From the NCBI GenBank assembly GCA_019694395.1, contig JAIBCC010000040.1:1-46827 (forward strand): DNA of 46,827 bases, written 5' to 3'. This stretch comes from Pyrinomonadaceae bacterium. GTDB taxonomy: Bacteria; Acidobacteriota; Blastocatellia; Pyrinomonadales; Pyrinomonadaceae. Position 1 is the first letter of the stretch; each line of letters starts with the position of its first letter. Below the pieces are notes generated by a model. It had not been told where the DNA came from. It made no database searches and worked only from the letters and a program-made list of their open reading frames with translations. Below, one piece after another: positions 32,911-40,148 of the stretch. A program made the translations under genes and the position numbers.

Positions 32911-33398
32911 ATGAAAAGCAAGTAAATTTGAGCGGAAAATGTTGAAAGAACTCCCAAAAAATTAAAACCTCCAGTTAAAAAGCCTATCCTCGTTATTGTT
33001 TGGCTGTATCCAAAATATTTCAACTTTTTGCAGTTAAGAACACGCAGGAGGAAATATTTTATGATGAAGGCAAATCTACAAATTACCCGCCTGCGTCGGC
33101 AAGATCATCCTTGACGATGGAGCAAAAAGGTTTTCGAAGGAGTTACAGCCTATATTGTGGGATGCTGATAGGAGCAATTTATCAATTTGCAGCGACTAGG
33201 CTCGATGAGCGAAATTATTAGTCATTATACAATATTGCCGCAGGATATTTAGAGTGGCTTTTAAGGGGTTCAAAAACTGTAGCTTAAACTTTTAACAACC
33301 TTAAAACATAATATCTGACTATAAGAGATTTGCGTGCGCTGTTTCATTGAGCCAAATCGAATCTGCAAAATATTTCATCATTTTCAAAAGTAATTATA
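32911..33398. other. decayed, mostly non-coding stretch
   Basis: No intact gene is supported here. A good ribosome site, AGGAGG, stands before ATGATG at 33061 on the plus strand, but the frame stops after 17 codons. Neighbouring frames carry protein-like pieces (KRFSKELQPILWDADRSNLS about 33127-33187 and YNIAAGYLEWLLRGSKTVA about 33227-33284). These suggest a frameshifted old gene that I cannot identify. From 33300 to 33398 I see nothing recognisable. Confidence 0.4.
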
Positions 33399-33474
33399 TC
33401 AATGATGATCTTTTGCGCCTTCGGGAATATTACCTTGATAGATTTCACCACCTGTTGCCACAAATTCCTTTTAC
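33399..33474 (-). pseudogene. thiC 3'-end fragment 5
   Basis: The minus strand encodes EFVATGGEIYQGNIPEGAKD then HH and a TGA stop, with no internal stop. ThiC ends EFVQSGSEIYQGNVPEGAKEHH. It lies immediately downstream of the real thiC terminator. It is closer in sequence to fragment 1 (both read ATGATGATCTTT and CACCTGTTG on the plus strand) than to the present thiC end. Confidence 0.88.
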
Positions 33475-33502
33475 AAAAAAGGACGAAGCCGAAACCTCGT
33501 CC
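33475..33502 (-). terminator. Rho-independent terminator of thiC
   Basis: The minus strand has GGACGAGG-TTTCGG-CTTCGTCC followed by six T. The stem is 8 bp with one mismatch. It begins about 28 nt after the thiC stop codon and is the natural end of the thiC transcript. Related hairpins are at 19292-19319 and, decayed, at 28715-28741. Confidence 0.8.
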
Positions 33503-33529
33503 CATCAAACCATCAATTAAAAACAGGGG

Positions 33530-35494
33530 TTAATGATGCTCTTTTGCACCTTCAGGAACATTACCTTGATAAATCTCACTTCCGCTTTGAACAAATTCCT
33601 TCGCCTTTTCAGCCATTCCAACTGCTAATGCTTTTTCTTCTGCCACACCTTGCTCTTTGGCAAACTCTCGAACGTCCTGCGTAATTTTCATTGAGCAGAA
33701 ATGCGGTCCGCACATTGAGCAGAAGTGGGCGAGCTTGGCACCTTCGGCAGGCAGAGTTTCATCGTGAAATTCTTTGGCAACAATCGGGTCTAAAGCTAAA
33801 TTAAATTGGTCTTCCCAACGAAATTCAAAACGCGCCTTTGAAACGGCATTGTCGCGCATTTGTGCGCCCGGATGACCTTTGGCTAAATCCGCTGCGTGGG
33901 CGGCGAGTTTGTAGGTAATCACGCCGTCTTTAACGTCTTTTTTGTTGGGCAAACCGAGGTGTTCTTTCGGCGTAACGTAGCAGAGCATCGCCGTGCCGAA
34001 CCAGCCGATCATTGCCGCACCGATTGCCGAAGTGATGTGGTCAAAGCCGGGAGCGATGTCTGTTGTCAGAGGTCCGAGCGTGTAAAAAGGAGCTTCGCCG
34101 CAGACCTCTAACTGCTTGTCCATATTCTCTTTAACGAGGTGCATCGGGACGTGTCCGGGACCTTCGATCATCGTTTGGCAATCCATTTCCCAGGCGATTT
34201 TGGTCAATTCTCCGAGCGTTTCGAGTTCGGCAAATTGAGCCTCGTCGTTCGCGTCAGCAATCGAGCCGGGACGCAATCCATCGCCAAGCGAAAAGGCTAC
34301 GTCATACGCCTGCATAATCTCGCAAATCTCGCGGAAACGCGTGTAGAGAAAACTTTCTTCGTGATGTGCCAAGCACCATTTCGCCATAATCGAGCCGCCG
34401 CGTGAAACGATTCCCGTCGTCCGTTTTGCCGTCAAAGGAATGTAGGGCAGACGAACTCCGGCGTGAATCGTGAAATAATCAACGCCTTGTTCGGCTTGCT
34501 CAATCAACGTGTCGCGGTAAATTTCCCAAGTCAAATCTTCGGCTTTTCCGTTCACTTTTTCGAGTGCCTGATAAATCGGCACAGTCCCAATCGGCACGGG
34601 CGAATTTCGCAAAATCCATTCGCGGGTAGCGTGAATATTTTTGCCCGTGGACAAATCCATCACCGTATCCGCACCCCACAAAGTCGCCCAACGCATCTTT
34701 TCGACTTCTTCTTCGATTGATGAAGCAACTGCACTGTTTCCAATGTTTGCATTGATTTTAACAAGGAAATTCCGCCCAATCGCCATCGGTTCGGATTCGG
34801 GATGATTAATGTTTGACGGAATGATCGCCCGACCTCTCGCAACTTCTTCGCGGACAAATTCGGGCGTGACGAATTTTGGGATCGAAGCCCCGAAAGATTC
34901 GCCTTTGTGTTGATGATAAAGCGAACTGCGGTCGTTGATTTGCTCATTCGCCATCGTTTCAAACGCGATTTTGCGTCCGAGATTTTCCCGAATCGCCACA
35001 TATTCCATTTCGGGCGTGATGATGCCTTGCTTGGCGTAATACATCTGCGTTACGCATTTGCCCGCTTTCGCACGAAGCGGCGGACGTTTTAAGGCGGGAA
35101 ATTCTTCGAGCTTGCCGTTTGATTTAACTTTGGCGAGGTCTTCCGCACCTTTGGTCAAATAGCCGTTGTCCTGCGGTAAAATCTCGCGTCCGACGTATTC
35201 TTCAACATCACCACGCCCGATGATCCAATCCCGACGCAGAGTCGGCAGACCTTCGCGGACATCGCATTTAACATTTTCATCCGTATAAACGCCGCTCGTA
35301 TCATAGACGCGGACAGGCGGATTTTCTTCGAGTTCATCCTGCATATTCCGCGTCGGACTCAAAGCGATCTCACGAAACGGCACTTTTAATTCGATTTTTT
35401 GCGAATTTTGCGTGTCGCCGTTGGTCGTTACATAAATCTTGATTGAATTGGGAAATTTAATTTCGTCGCTGGTTAATTCTTTTATTTCACTCAT
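33530..35494 (-). CDS. thiC: phosphomethylpyrimidine synthase
   Basis: ThiC converts aminoimidazole ribotide to HMP phosphate in thiamine synthesis, using a radical SAM mechanism. The protein has 654 residues, in the range of long ThiC forms. The [4Fe-4S] cysteines are in CSMCGPHFC near the C-terminus (Cys592, 595, 600). Other conserved blocks are GNSAVASSIEEEVEKMRWA, MDLSTGKNIHATREWI, FTIHAGVRLPYIPLTAKR and MIEGPGHVPMHLV. AAGGAG stands eight bases before the ATG and is part of a TPP riboswitch. No other thi gene is in the window. Copies of its 3' end are scattered downstream. Confidence 0.98.
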   Translation of the reverse strand: MSEIKELTSDEIKFPNSIKIYVTTNGDTQNSQKIELKVPFREIALSPTRNMQDELEENPPVRVYDTSGVYTDENVKCDVREGLPTLRRDWIIGRGDVEEYVGREILPQDNGYLTKGAEDLAKVKSNGKLEEFPALKRPPLRAKAGKCVTQMYYAKQGIITPEMEYVAIRENLGRKIAFETMANEQINDRSSLYHQHKGESFGASIPKFVTPEFVREEVARGRAIIPSNINHPESEPMAIGRNFLVKINANIGNSAVASSIEEEVEKMRWATLWGADTVMDLSTGKNIHATREWILRNSPVPIGTVPIYQALEKVNGKAEDLTWEIYRDTLIEQAEQGVDYFTIHAGVRLPYIPLTAKRTTGIVSRGGSIMAKWCLAHHEESFLYTRFREICEIMQAYDVAFSLGDGLRPGSIADANDEAQFAELETLGELTKIAWEMDCQTMIEGPGHVPMHLVKENMDKQLEVCGEAPFYTLGPLTTDIAPGFDHITSAIGAAMIGWFGTAMLCYVTPKEHLGLPNKKDVKDGVITYKLAAHAADLAKGHPGAQMRDNAVSKARFEFRWEDQFNLALDPIVAKEFHDETLPAEGAKLAHFCSMCGPHFCSMKITQDVREFAKEQGVAEEKALAVGMAEKAKEFVQSGSEIYQGNVPEGAKEHH

Positions 35495-35502
35495 TGTTTT
35501 TC

Positions 35503-35645
35503 TCCTTACGTCGGCATTACCCGAATCAAGTATTATGGGTCTTTCGATTTTGGATTTCGGATTTCCGATTTTGGATTGGGTTTAATCGCAAATCGCAAAT
35601 CTAAAATCGCAAATATCAAAACTCTCAGCCGTAGCTCCCCAAATG
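35503..35645 (-). promoter_or_regulatory. TPP riboswitch (THI element) with enlarged P3 arm
   Basis: On the minus strand the conserved blocks of the TPP aptamer are present in order: GGGGAGCTACGGCTGAGAG near 35640-35622 (P2 and the pyrimidine-binding turn), then ACCCATAATACTTGATTCGG and GTAATGCCGACGTAAGGAG just upstream of thiC. The last block includes the thiC Shine-Dalgarno site, so ligand binding probably blocks translation. Between the two blocks lies about 75 nt of imperfect GATTT/AAATC-type repeats that can fold back on themselves as a long P3 arm, in place of the usual short one. Confidence 0.93.
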
Positions 35646-35658
35646 GTTTGTTATTTCA

Positions 35659-35829
35659 CTATTTTTCTTTGGATTGCGTAGATAAAGCTACCAAGATAAG
35701 ACCGATTGCCAACGCCCCAAAACTCACGGTTGAAAGCCCGTAGCCTAACCCAAGCGAAACGCCAATGTTAAGTATCGAAGCTAAAATGCAGAAGATTCCT
35801 ACTCCCTTGAGTAATTTTTTGTTATCCAT
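35659..35829 (-). CDS. small two-helix membrane protein, 56 residues
   Basis: The frame runs from ATG 35829 to TAG 35659. The protein starts MDNKKLLKGVGIFCILASIL and has two hydrophobic stretches (residues 9-27 and 32-50) separated by a Gly-rich turn, ending TQSKEK. It stops 14 nt upstream of the thiC riboswitch. I do not recognise it. A hairpin of two helices with a positive start suggests a real inner-membrane miniprotein. No good ribosome site is close to the ATG; an AGGAG lies about 16 nt upstream. Confidence 0.55.
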   Translation of the reverse strand: MDNKKLLKGVGIFCILASILNIGVSLGLGYGLSTVSFGALAIGLILVALSTQSKEK

Positions 35830-35928
35830 TTTACTTAACTACACACTCCTTTTGGTTTGAATGTTGTTCCGATTTTGAAAACTTATTTAAGTAGTTTAAC
35901 AATTTGAAAAAAGAAATGCGACTACAAA

Positions 35929-36035
35929 GGCAGAAACGCGACCGTGAGGAAGCGTGCCTCAAGTTTGAATACTCAAAAATTTAAATTGAATTAAGCCTAC
36001 GTTGAAACACGCTCCTTAACAGTCGCGTTTCTGCC
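35929..36035. repeat. REP composite, copy B (left flank of RAYT gene)
   Basis: The element starts GGCAGAAACGCGACCGTGAG and ends with the inverse arm TCGCGTTTCTGCC at 36035, with AGCGTG and CACGCT inner arms. The two half-elements differ just inside the arm: CCGTGAGG on the outer side, CTGTTAAGG (as reverse complement) on the RAYT side. The right edge abuts the RAYT stop codon (36036-36038). Copy C is its mirror image. Confidence 0.92.
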
Positions 36036-36563
36036 TCAGTCTTTAATTTCAAATGGAATATCGCCTTGTCCGTAAAGAACATATTCAATGGCTAATGGAA
36101 CGTGACGTTCTTTCCAAAGATAACGACGGCTTCCACCACGCGACCAAGGTTTTATTTCGGCTGAAATTAAATTCGATTCGCGTAATTTGCGGGTGGAATA
36201 ACTTTTTAGAAAATTGATAACTGGTTCGGGTTTAGTTTGAGTGGAAATAACTGCGTGAACATGATTTGTCCGAGCATTAACAGCATGAAGTAGAAAATTT
36301 TTGTGTTGGCAAAACTCTGCGACAGCTTCTTCAACCGTTTTACGCTGGATTTCATCAAGCAAAAATTCCTGTGATTTCATCTTTTCCTGCATCAATTTTT
36401 CCAGATTTTTATTTGGAGAAATATCAGGCATTCCGTAAACATTTTTGCGGTCGTGAGTATCAACCGAGCCTCTTTCGTCACCGTGAAGCCAAGTGCCGAA
36501 AGTCCGAAATGTTAAAAGGTAAGCAAGTGGAAAAATATTATCGTCCCAATCATTCGTGAACAT
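36036..36563 (-). CDS. REP-associated tyrosine transposase (RAYT, Y1/HUH family)
   Basis: This 175-residue single-strand transposase of the IS200/TnpA-REP type opens LAYLLTFRTFGTWLHGDERG, a hallmark of one RAYT subgroup. The HUH motif is NHVHAVIS (His101 and His103). The catalytic tyrosine is probably Tyr122 in FLKSYSTRKLRES. It lacks an accessory TnpB gene. Both ends are bracketed by inverted REP composites of the same sequence family, as expected for a RAYT that handles those repeats. The frame is intact, so it may still be active. Confidence 0.93.
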   Translation of the reverse strand: MFTNDWDDNIFPLAYLLTFRTFGTWLHGDERGSVDTHDRKNVYGMPDISPNKNLEKLMQEKMKSQEFLLDEIQRKTVEEAVAEFCQHKNFLLHAVNARTNHVHAVISTQTKPEPVINFLKSYSTRKLRESNLISAEIKPWSRGGSRRYLWKERHVPLAIEYVLYGQGDIPFEIKD

Positions 36564-36586
36564 AATTTTAAGAGGGGGCGATTTTT

Positions 36587-36698
36587 GGCAGAAACGCGAC
36601 TGTTAAGGAGCGTGTCCCAAGCCGGATATGCCTAAGTTTTGAACAAACATCTGAACCGTAAGAGTTGTGACACGCTCCCTCACGGTCGCGTTTCCGCC
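36587..36698. repeat. REP composite, copy C (right flank of RAYT gene)
   Basis: The element starts GGCAGAAACGCGACTGTTAA and ends TCGCGTTTCCGCC, with AGCGTGTC and GACACGCT inner arms. The CTGTTAAGG variant faces the RAYT gene, and the CCGTGAGG variant (reverse complement CCCTCACGG) faces outward, the reverse of copy B. One arm base has changed (CTGCC to CCGCC). It begins 23 nt before the RAYT start. Confidence 0.92.
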
Positions 36699-36809
36699 TT
36701 TGTCGGTATTATCCGCTTCAGTTTCTTAGCATAATGTCCGTATCAGACGAACCTCAGCTACTCGTGTAACTTTCCTAAAAACTTGTGTTTGTAGTTTATC
36801 AAATTAAAA

Positions 36810-36852
36810 GGCAGAAATGCGACTATTGATATTCAATATTCACGTTTCCGCC
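36810..36852. repeat. short degenerate REP copy D
   Basis: GGCAGAAATGCGACTATTGA at the left and CACGTTTCCGCC at the right are decayed versions of the arms of copies B and C, with only about 18 nt between them, including TTGATATTCAA. It lies just downstream of the 108-residue lipoprotein gene. The rest of the 36699-36874 stretch holds a partial duplicate of sequence from 37211 (see findings) and nothing else I can name. Confidence 0.75.
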
Positions 36853-36874
36853 ATGTCGAAAAATTAAATTGTTT

Positions 36875-37201
36875 TTATCTCAAAACCGTAACTCTGACCA
36901 TTGTTCCATCGCCTAAAGTATCTTCGCCCTCGACATCTATGGTTTCCCCAACTTTAGTTTCTTTGTATCGTGAGCCTAATTCAATCGAGCTGATAGTGGC
37001 GGAATGCACTTTATCATCATCCGTCTTGATTTTTGCTGTGTAGCCGTCTTTTCCCCGATATATCTCAACAACTTCTCCTTTTAATGAAATAATTTTTCCC
37101 TTAGACGGATTGTTAATTGAATTAGTCGAATTTTGCGGACTCAAGCTGCAACTACTTAAAAATAGTATGCTGGAAAGAAAGATGGTTAATGTTATTTTCA
37201 T
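36875..37201 (-). CDS. small lipoprotein, OB-like, unknown function
   Basis: This 108-residue protein has a lipoprotein signal (IFLSSILFLSSCSLSPQ; lipobox LSSC, Cys18). The mature part has a low-complexity Ser/Asn linker and then a beta-rich domain (GEVVEIYRGKDGYTAKIKTD, then VGETIDVEGED) that resembles a small OB- or SH3-like barrel. It lies 140 nt downstream of the DAC-type gene on the same strand. I do not recognise a family. Confidence 0.75.
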   Translation of the reverse strand: MKITLTIFLSSILFLSSCSLSPQNSTNSINNPSKGKIISLKGEVVEIYRGKDGYTAKIKTDDDKVHSATISSIELGSRYKETKVGETIDVEGEDTLGDGTMVRVTVLR

Positions 37202-37341
37202 TTTTCACTCTTATCCGCTTCAGATTTTTAGTGTAATGTTCCGAAAGACAACTCTCAGCATTAAATATGCTCCGCTGAAAACTTTTGCTTATTTGAATCT
37301 TACAAATGAAACTAGTTTTGTGCAAAAGGATTGTGATTGTT

Positions 37342-38634
37342 CTATTGAATCATAGCTTCGTAGTGTTTCATCATTATTACTCTTTGTTTTTCTTCACTCC
37401 ACCAAAGAGCAGATAATCGTCCATCGTGAGAAGCAACTACGGCGATAGAAGTCTTTTGGTCAAAAACAAATTGTGCCGCAGATTGATGCCGAGTTCCGCC
37501 GATTTTTGAAATCACAATTTCATTATATTCGCAGTTTTCAAAAGGAGTAATTACCTCAATTATTTCTGGTTTTTCCTCTGCATTTGTAGGTTGTATTCTT
37601 GCTCCAAATGCTAAAATCTCAAAATTCTGCGTTAAAACTGTTGCTCCATCAATTTTAGTAAAGCCACCAATGTCTGAATATGCTATTTTAGCATTTTGTA
37701 TCTTTAATGAAAGATCATTCTCAAATGGTTCATCGGCTTTAGCATTTGCTTTAAGGCTTTTCAATATTTCAAATAAATTATCCCCACTCGATTTGACTAA
37801 CTGTTTTATTCTTTCAAAATGTTCTTCAGTATATTTTTCAATTAGTTGATATTTCTCAAAAACTCTCTTATCTAAAAAAGAATCTACACCGCCATATAAA
37901 ACTGGCTGCTGAATAGAATTTTTCCAATCATTTGTTTCTTTCGGAATTAAAAGAATCGTTCCACCATTTCCGTGAGAGAACATGTGTATTAGTAAATCTC
38001 CTAAATCACTATTTCTCTCAAAGAAATTTAGTTTCTCTATCTTGGTCAAAACTTTTGTAAGCCAATCAGCAACAGGATTTGCATGAGACTTTAAGCTAAT
38101 AAATCCTGTTTTTGCCATACTTACATAGACCTTAAACACATTACCAAGTCCAATAAGACAATCTACAATAATTTTTCCAGAAGAACTCGTAGCAAAAGTA
38201 AATTTAGGATTGTTCTTTTTCTCTGAGAAACCCAAAATAACCAAATCATTCTCATCATTGAGCCAAACATCAATGGAAAAATAATTTGGATTAATCGCAG
38301 GTGCTAGTTTTGTTAATGTTGCTGAATTAAATTCGATAGGATTTTCAAATCGAAATATAGTTTCTTCTTTTTCTTCTGACGGATTGAGGCTTACTGAAAA
38401 ATTATATAAACGCCCTTCTTCTTTTTCTAAACTAGCAATAAAGCAAGTTTCAATTAAATTCTCAATTAAATCACTTGAAAGACGTTCAGATAGTTTCTTA
38501 ACAAATATCTCGTTTGATGGAAAACCTGCTTCTCTCTTTCCTTTTTCAAATTTTAGTCCATCTTCTATGGTTGCTTTTGTTCTCTCAAAAATCTGATTGA
38601 CAAAATTTTTATCAATTTTGAATATTCCATTCAT
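37342..38634 (-). CDS. DisA_N-like (diadenylate cyclase-type) protein with N-terminal sensor region
   Basis: The C-terminal 110 residues match the DAC fold that makes c-di-AMP: IDGATVLTQNFEILAFGARI (DGA at 329-331), then GGTRHQSAAQF (380-389) and SIAVVASHDGRLSALWW. Canonical enzymes have DGA and GTRHRAA; here the second Arg of RHR is Gln. Residues 1-300 form a separate domain with HGNGGTILLIP (about 221-231). This resembles the DACNV-type putative sensor domain described for bacterial DAC proteins, from memory. There is no membrane segment. Activity is likely but the RHQ change needs testing. Confidence 0.75.
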   Translation of the reverse strand: MNGIFKIDKNFVNQIFERTKATIEDGLKFEKGKREAGFPSNEIFVKKLSERLSSDLIENLIETCFIASLEKEEGRLYNFSVSLNPSEEKEETIFRFENPIEFNSATLTKLAPAINPNYFSIDVWLNDENDLVILGFSEKKNNPKFTFATSSSGKIIVDCLIGLGNVFKVYVSMAKTGFISLKSHANPVADWLTKVLTKIEKLNFFERNSDLGDLLIHMFSHGNGGTILLIPKETNDWKNSIQQPVLYGGVDSFLDKRVFEKYQLIEKYTEEHFERIKQLVKSSGDNLFEILKSLKANAKADEPFENDLSLKIQNAKIAYSDIGGFTKIDGATVLTQNFEILAFGARIQPTNAEEKPEIIEVITPFENCEYNEIVISKIGGTRHQSAAQFVFDQKTSIAVVASHDGRLSALWWSEEKQRVIMMKHYEAMIQ

Positions 38635-38725
38635 AGGTTTTAGCTAATTTCATTAGGTTACAATTAACTCGGCTAACTTCCAAAAGGCAAAGAGTTTAAG
38701 CCGAAAGCCAAAAGTTTCTCAACCA

Positions 38726-39322
38726 TCAAAACAAATCGTCAATCTTAATCTCAACTTCGGGAAATGCTTCGAGATTTAGCGAATCGCCTTTTCGCAAGGT
38801 GCGTTTGAATTGGTATCCGTCTTCGCTTGGTTCGCGGTATTCTTCGAGGGTTTCGTTGTTGAGGTTTAAGAGTAAATATTGTCCGATTCCGTTGCGTGAA
38901 TAGGCTTTGGCTTTGGCTTCGCGGTCGTAGGCGAGAGTGGTGTCGGAGATTTCCATAATGAGATAGATGTCTGTGGGAGTCGGATGACCTTCGGAATATT
39001 CGGTTTCAGTCCATTTTGCCAAAACAATGTCGGGCTCAGGTTCGGAAACTCCATCTAGCCAAATCGGGTCTTGTGAACGGACAATTACTTTTTCGCCGAA
39101 TAATCTGATAAAAAATCTAACGAGTCTGGAATTGGCTGAAGTGTGTTTAGGTCCTTTTGGCATAAGTTCAATAATCTCCCCGTTGAGTAATTCGATGTGG
39201 TCATTTTCGGTATAAACTCCAAGTTCGATCATTCGGTCATATTCGGCAACCGTAATTAAATGAGGTTTTACGCCATTTGTTGGGACTGATGTTGGAGTTG
39301 TGATTTCTAAAACTGCTGACAT
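38726..39322 (-). CDS. Uma2-family PD-(D/E)XK nuclease-like protein
   Basis: This 198-residue protein has the Uma2/DUF820 pattern: LITVAEYDRMIELGVYTEND, HIELLNGEIIELMPKGPKH, then PEPDIVLAKW and IYLIMEISDTTLAYDREAKA, which supply the nuclease-like Asp, Glu and Lys. This family expands in cyanobacteria and some Acidobacteriota. Its targets are unknown. It is a single gene, with a 121-nt divergent gap to the Mut7-C gene. Confidence 0.92.
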   Translation of the reverse strand: MSAVLEITTPTSVPTNGVKPHLITVAEYDRMIELGVYTENDHIELLNGEIIELMPKGPKHTSANSRLVRFFIRLFGEKVIVRSQDPIWLDGVSEPEPDIVLAKWTETEYSEGHPTPTDIYLIMEISDTTLAYDREAKAKAYSRNGIGQYLLLNLNNETLEEYREPSEDGYQFKRTLRKGDSLNLEAFPEVEIKIDDLF

Positions 39323-39443
39323 ATTTTCTTACCTCAAAAACGGATTATACTACAAAATTTGAGTGATTTCACATTATTCTAAACTTAACAAAATGATAAA
39401 CTTATCTTTGAAAATCTGTTTGAAATGAAATCCAAAAATAATT

Positions 39444-40031
39444 ATGGCAATTTCCTGCACAAAATGCAGTCGGCAATATGATGTGATGCTTTTTCAATTC
39501 GGGCGGACGGTTAATTGTGCTTGTGGTGAGCGGGTTTGGTTGGAGCATCGTTTGAATCTGCCGTTGGATTCGGAAATCAGGTTTTTTGCCGATGTTAATG
39601 TTGCCAGTGTGGTGCGTTGGCTGCGGGCAATCGGGCTTGATACGGTTTGGGAAGATGCGATTCCTGATGATGATTTGGTGCGGCGGGGGGCTGAGGAACG
39701 GCGTTTTGTGCTGACGCTGGATAAACGAATTTTAGAAGAATTTCGCACCGATCACGTTTTTCTGCTCTCAACCAATGAGCCAATTGAACAGTTTGCGGAA
39801 ATTATTCGGCGTTTTACGATTCAGCAACCTACAGAGTTATTTAAGCGGTGTTTGGTCTGCAACACTATTTTGCGAGAAACAAAGGTAGGACAAATTGCCG
39901 AACAAGCGCCTCCGTCAATTCGGGAAATTCACACAAAATTTCAGTTTTGTCCGACTTGCAGCAAGGTTTATTGGGAAGGTTCGCACACACAGCGAATGCG
40001 CGAGGCAATTGAAAAAGTCTTTTCGGAATAA
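39444..40031 (+). CDS. zinc-ribbon plus Mut7-C (PIN-like RNase) protein
   Basis: This 195-residue protein has two parts. Residues 1-40 carry two Cys pairs (SCTKCSRQYD and NCACGERVW), probably a zinc ribbon. Residues 45-190 are a Mut7-C domain: FFADVNVASVVRWLRAIGLD with the first acid, then RGAEERRFVLTLDKRIL. A C-terminal zinc site follows, RCLVCNTIL paired with FCPTCSKVYWEGSHTQRM. Such domains are predicted RNases. The usual Mut7-C protein lacks the N-terminal ribbon. Confidence 0.88.
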   Translation: MAISCTKCSRQYDVMLFQFGRTVNCACGERVWLEHRLNLPLDSEIRFFADVNVASVVRWLRAIGLDTVWEDAIPDDDLVRRGAEERRFVLTLDKRILEEFRTDHVFLLSTNEPIEQFAEIIRRFTIQQPTELFKRCLVCNTILRETKVGQIAEQAPPSIREIHTKFQFCPTCSKVYWEGSHTQRMREAIEKVFSE

Positions 40032-40148
40032 TTTTTTCGGAATAATTATAAAGAATATTTACCTCAATAATTTCATTTTACCAAGACGAAAAATCCATCA
40101 TCTCTTTGGCATATCTCTTGCAAACTTCAAAGTTGGAAGGAGGTGTTT

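Noticed and set aside
33000..33221. Plus-strand open frame of 73 codons in the space between the dehydrogenase gene and thiC.
   Set aside because: Composition and order of residues look like a frameshifted mixture. The best ribosome site in the stretch points to another frame that stops after 17 codons. Treated as decayed sequence.
33896..35092. Several plus-strand open frames of 60-90 codons opposite thiC.
   Set aside because: They lie wholly inside the conserved thiC coding region, have no ribosome sites and no protein-like motifs; they are shadows.
26462..36698. Reading the REP composites A, B and C as the ends of one composite transposon.
   Set aside because: Copy A is 9.4 kb from B, with many unrelated genes and both strands in use between them. 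Each composite is a self-contained palindrome, so dispersed REP copies explain it better.
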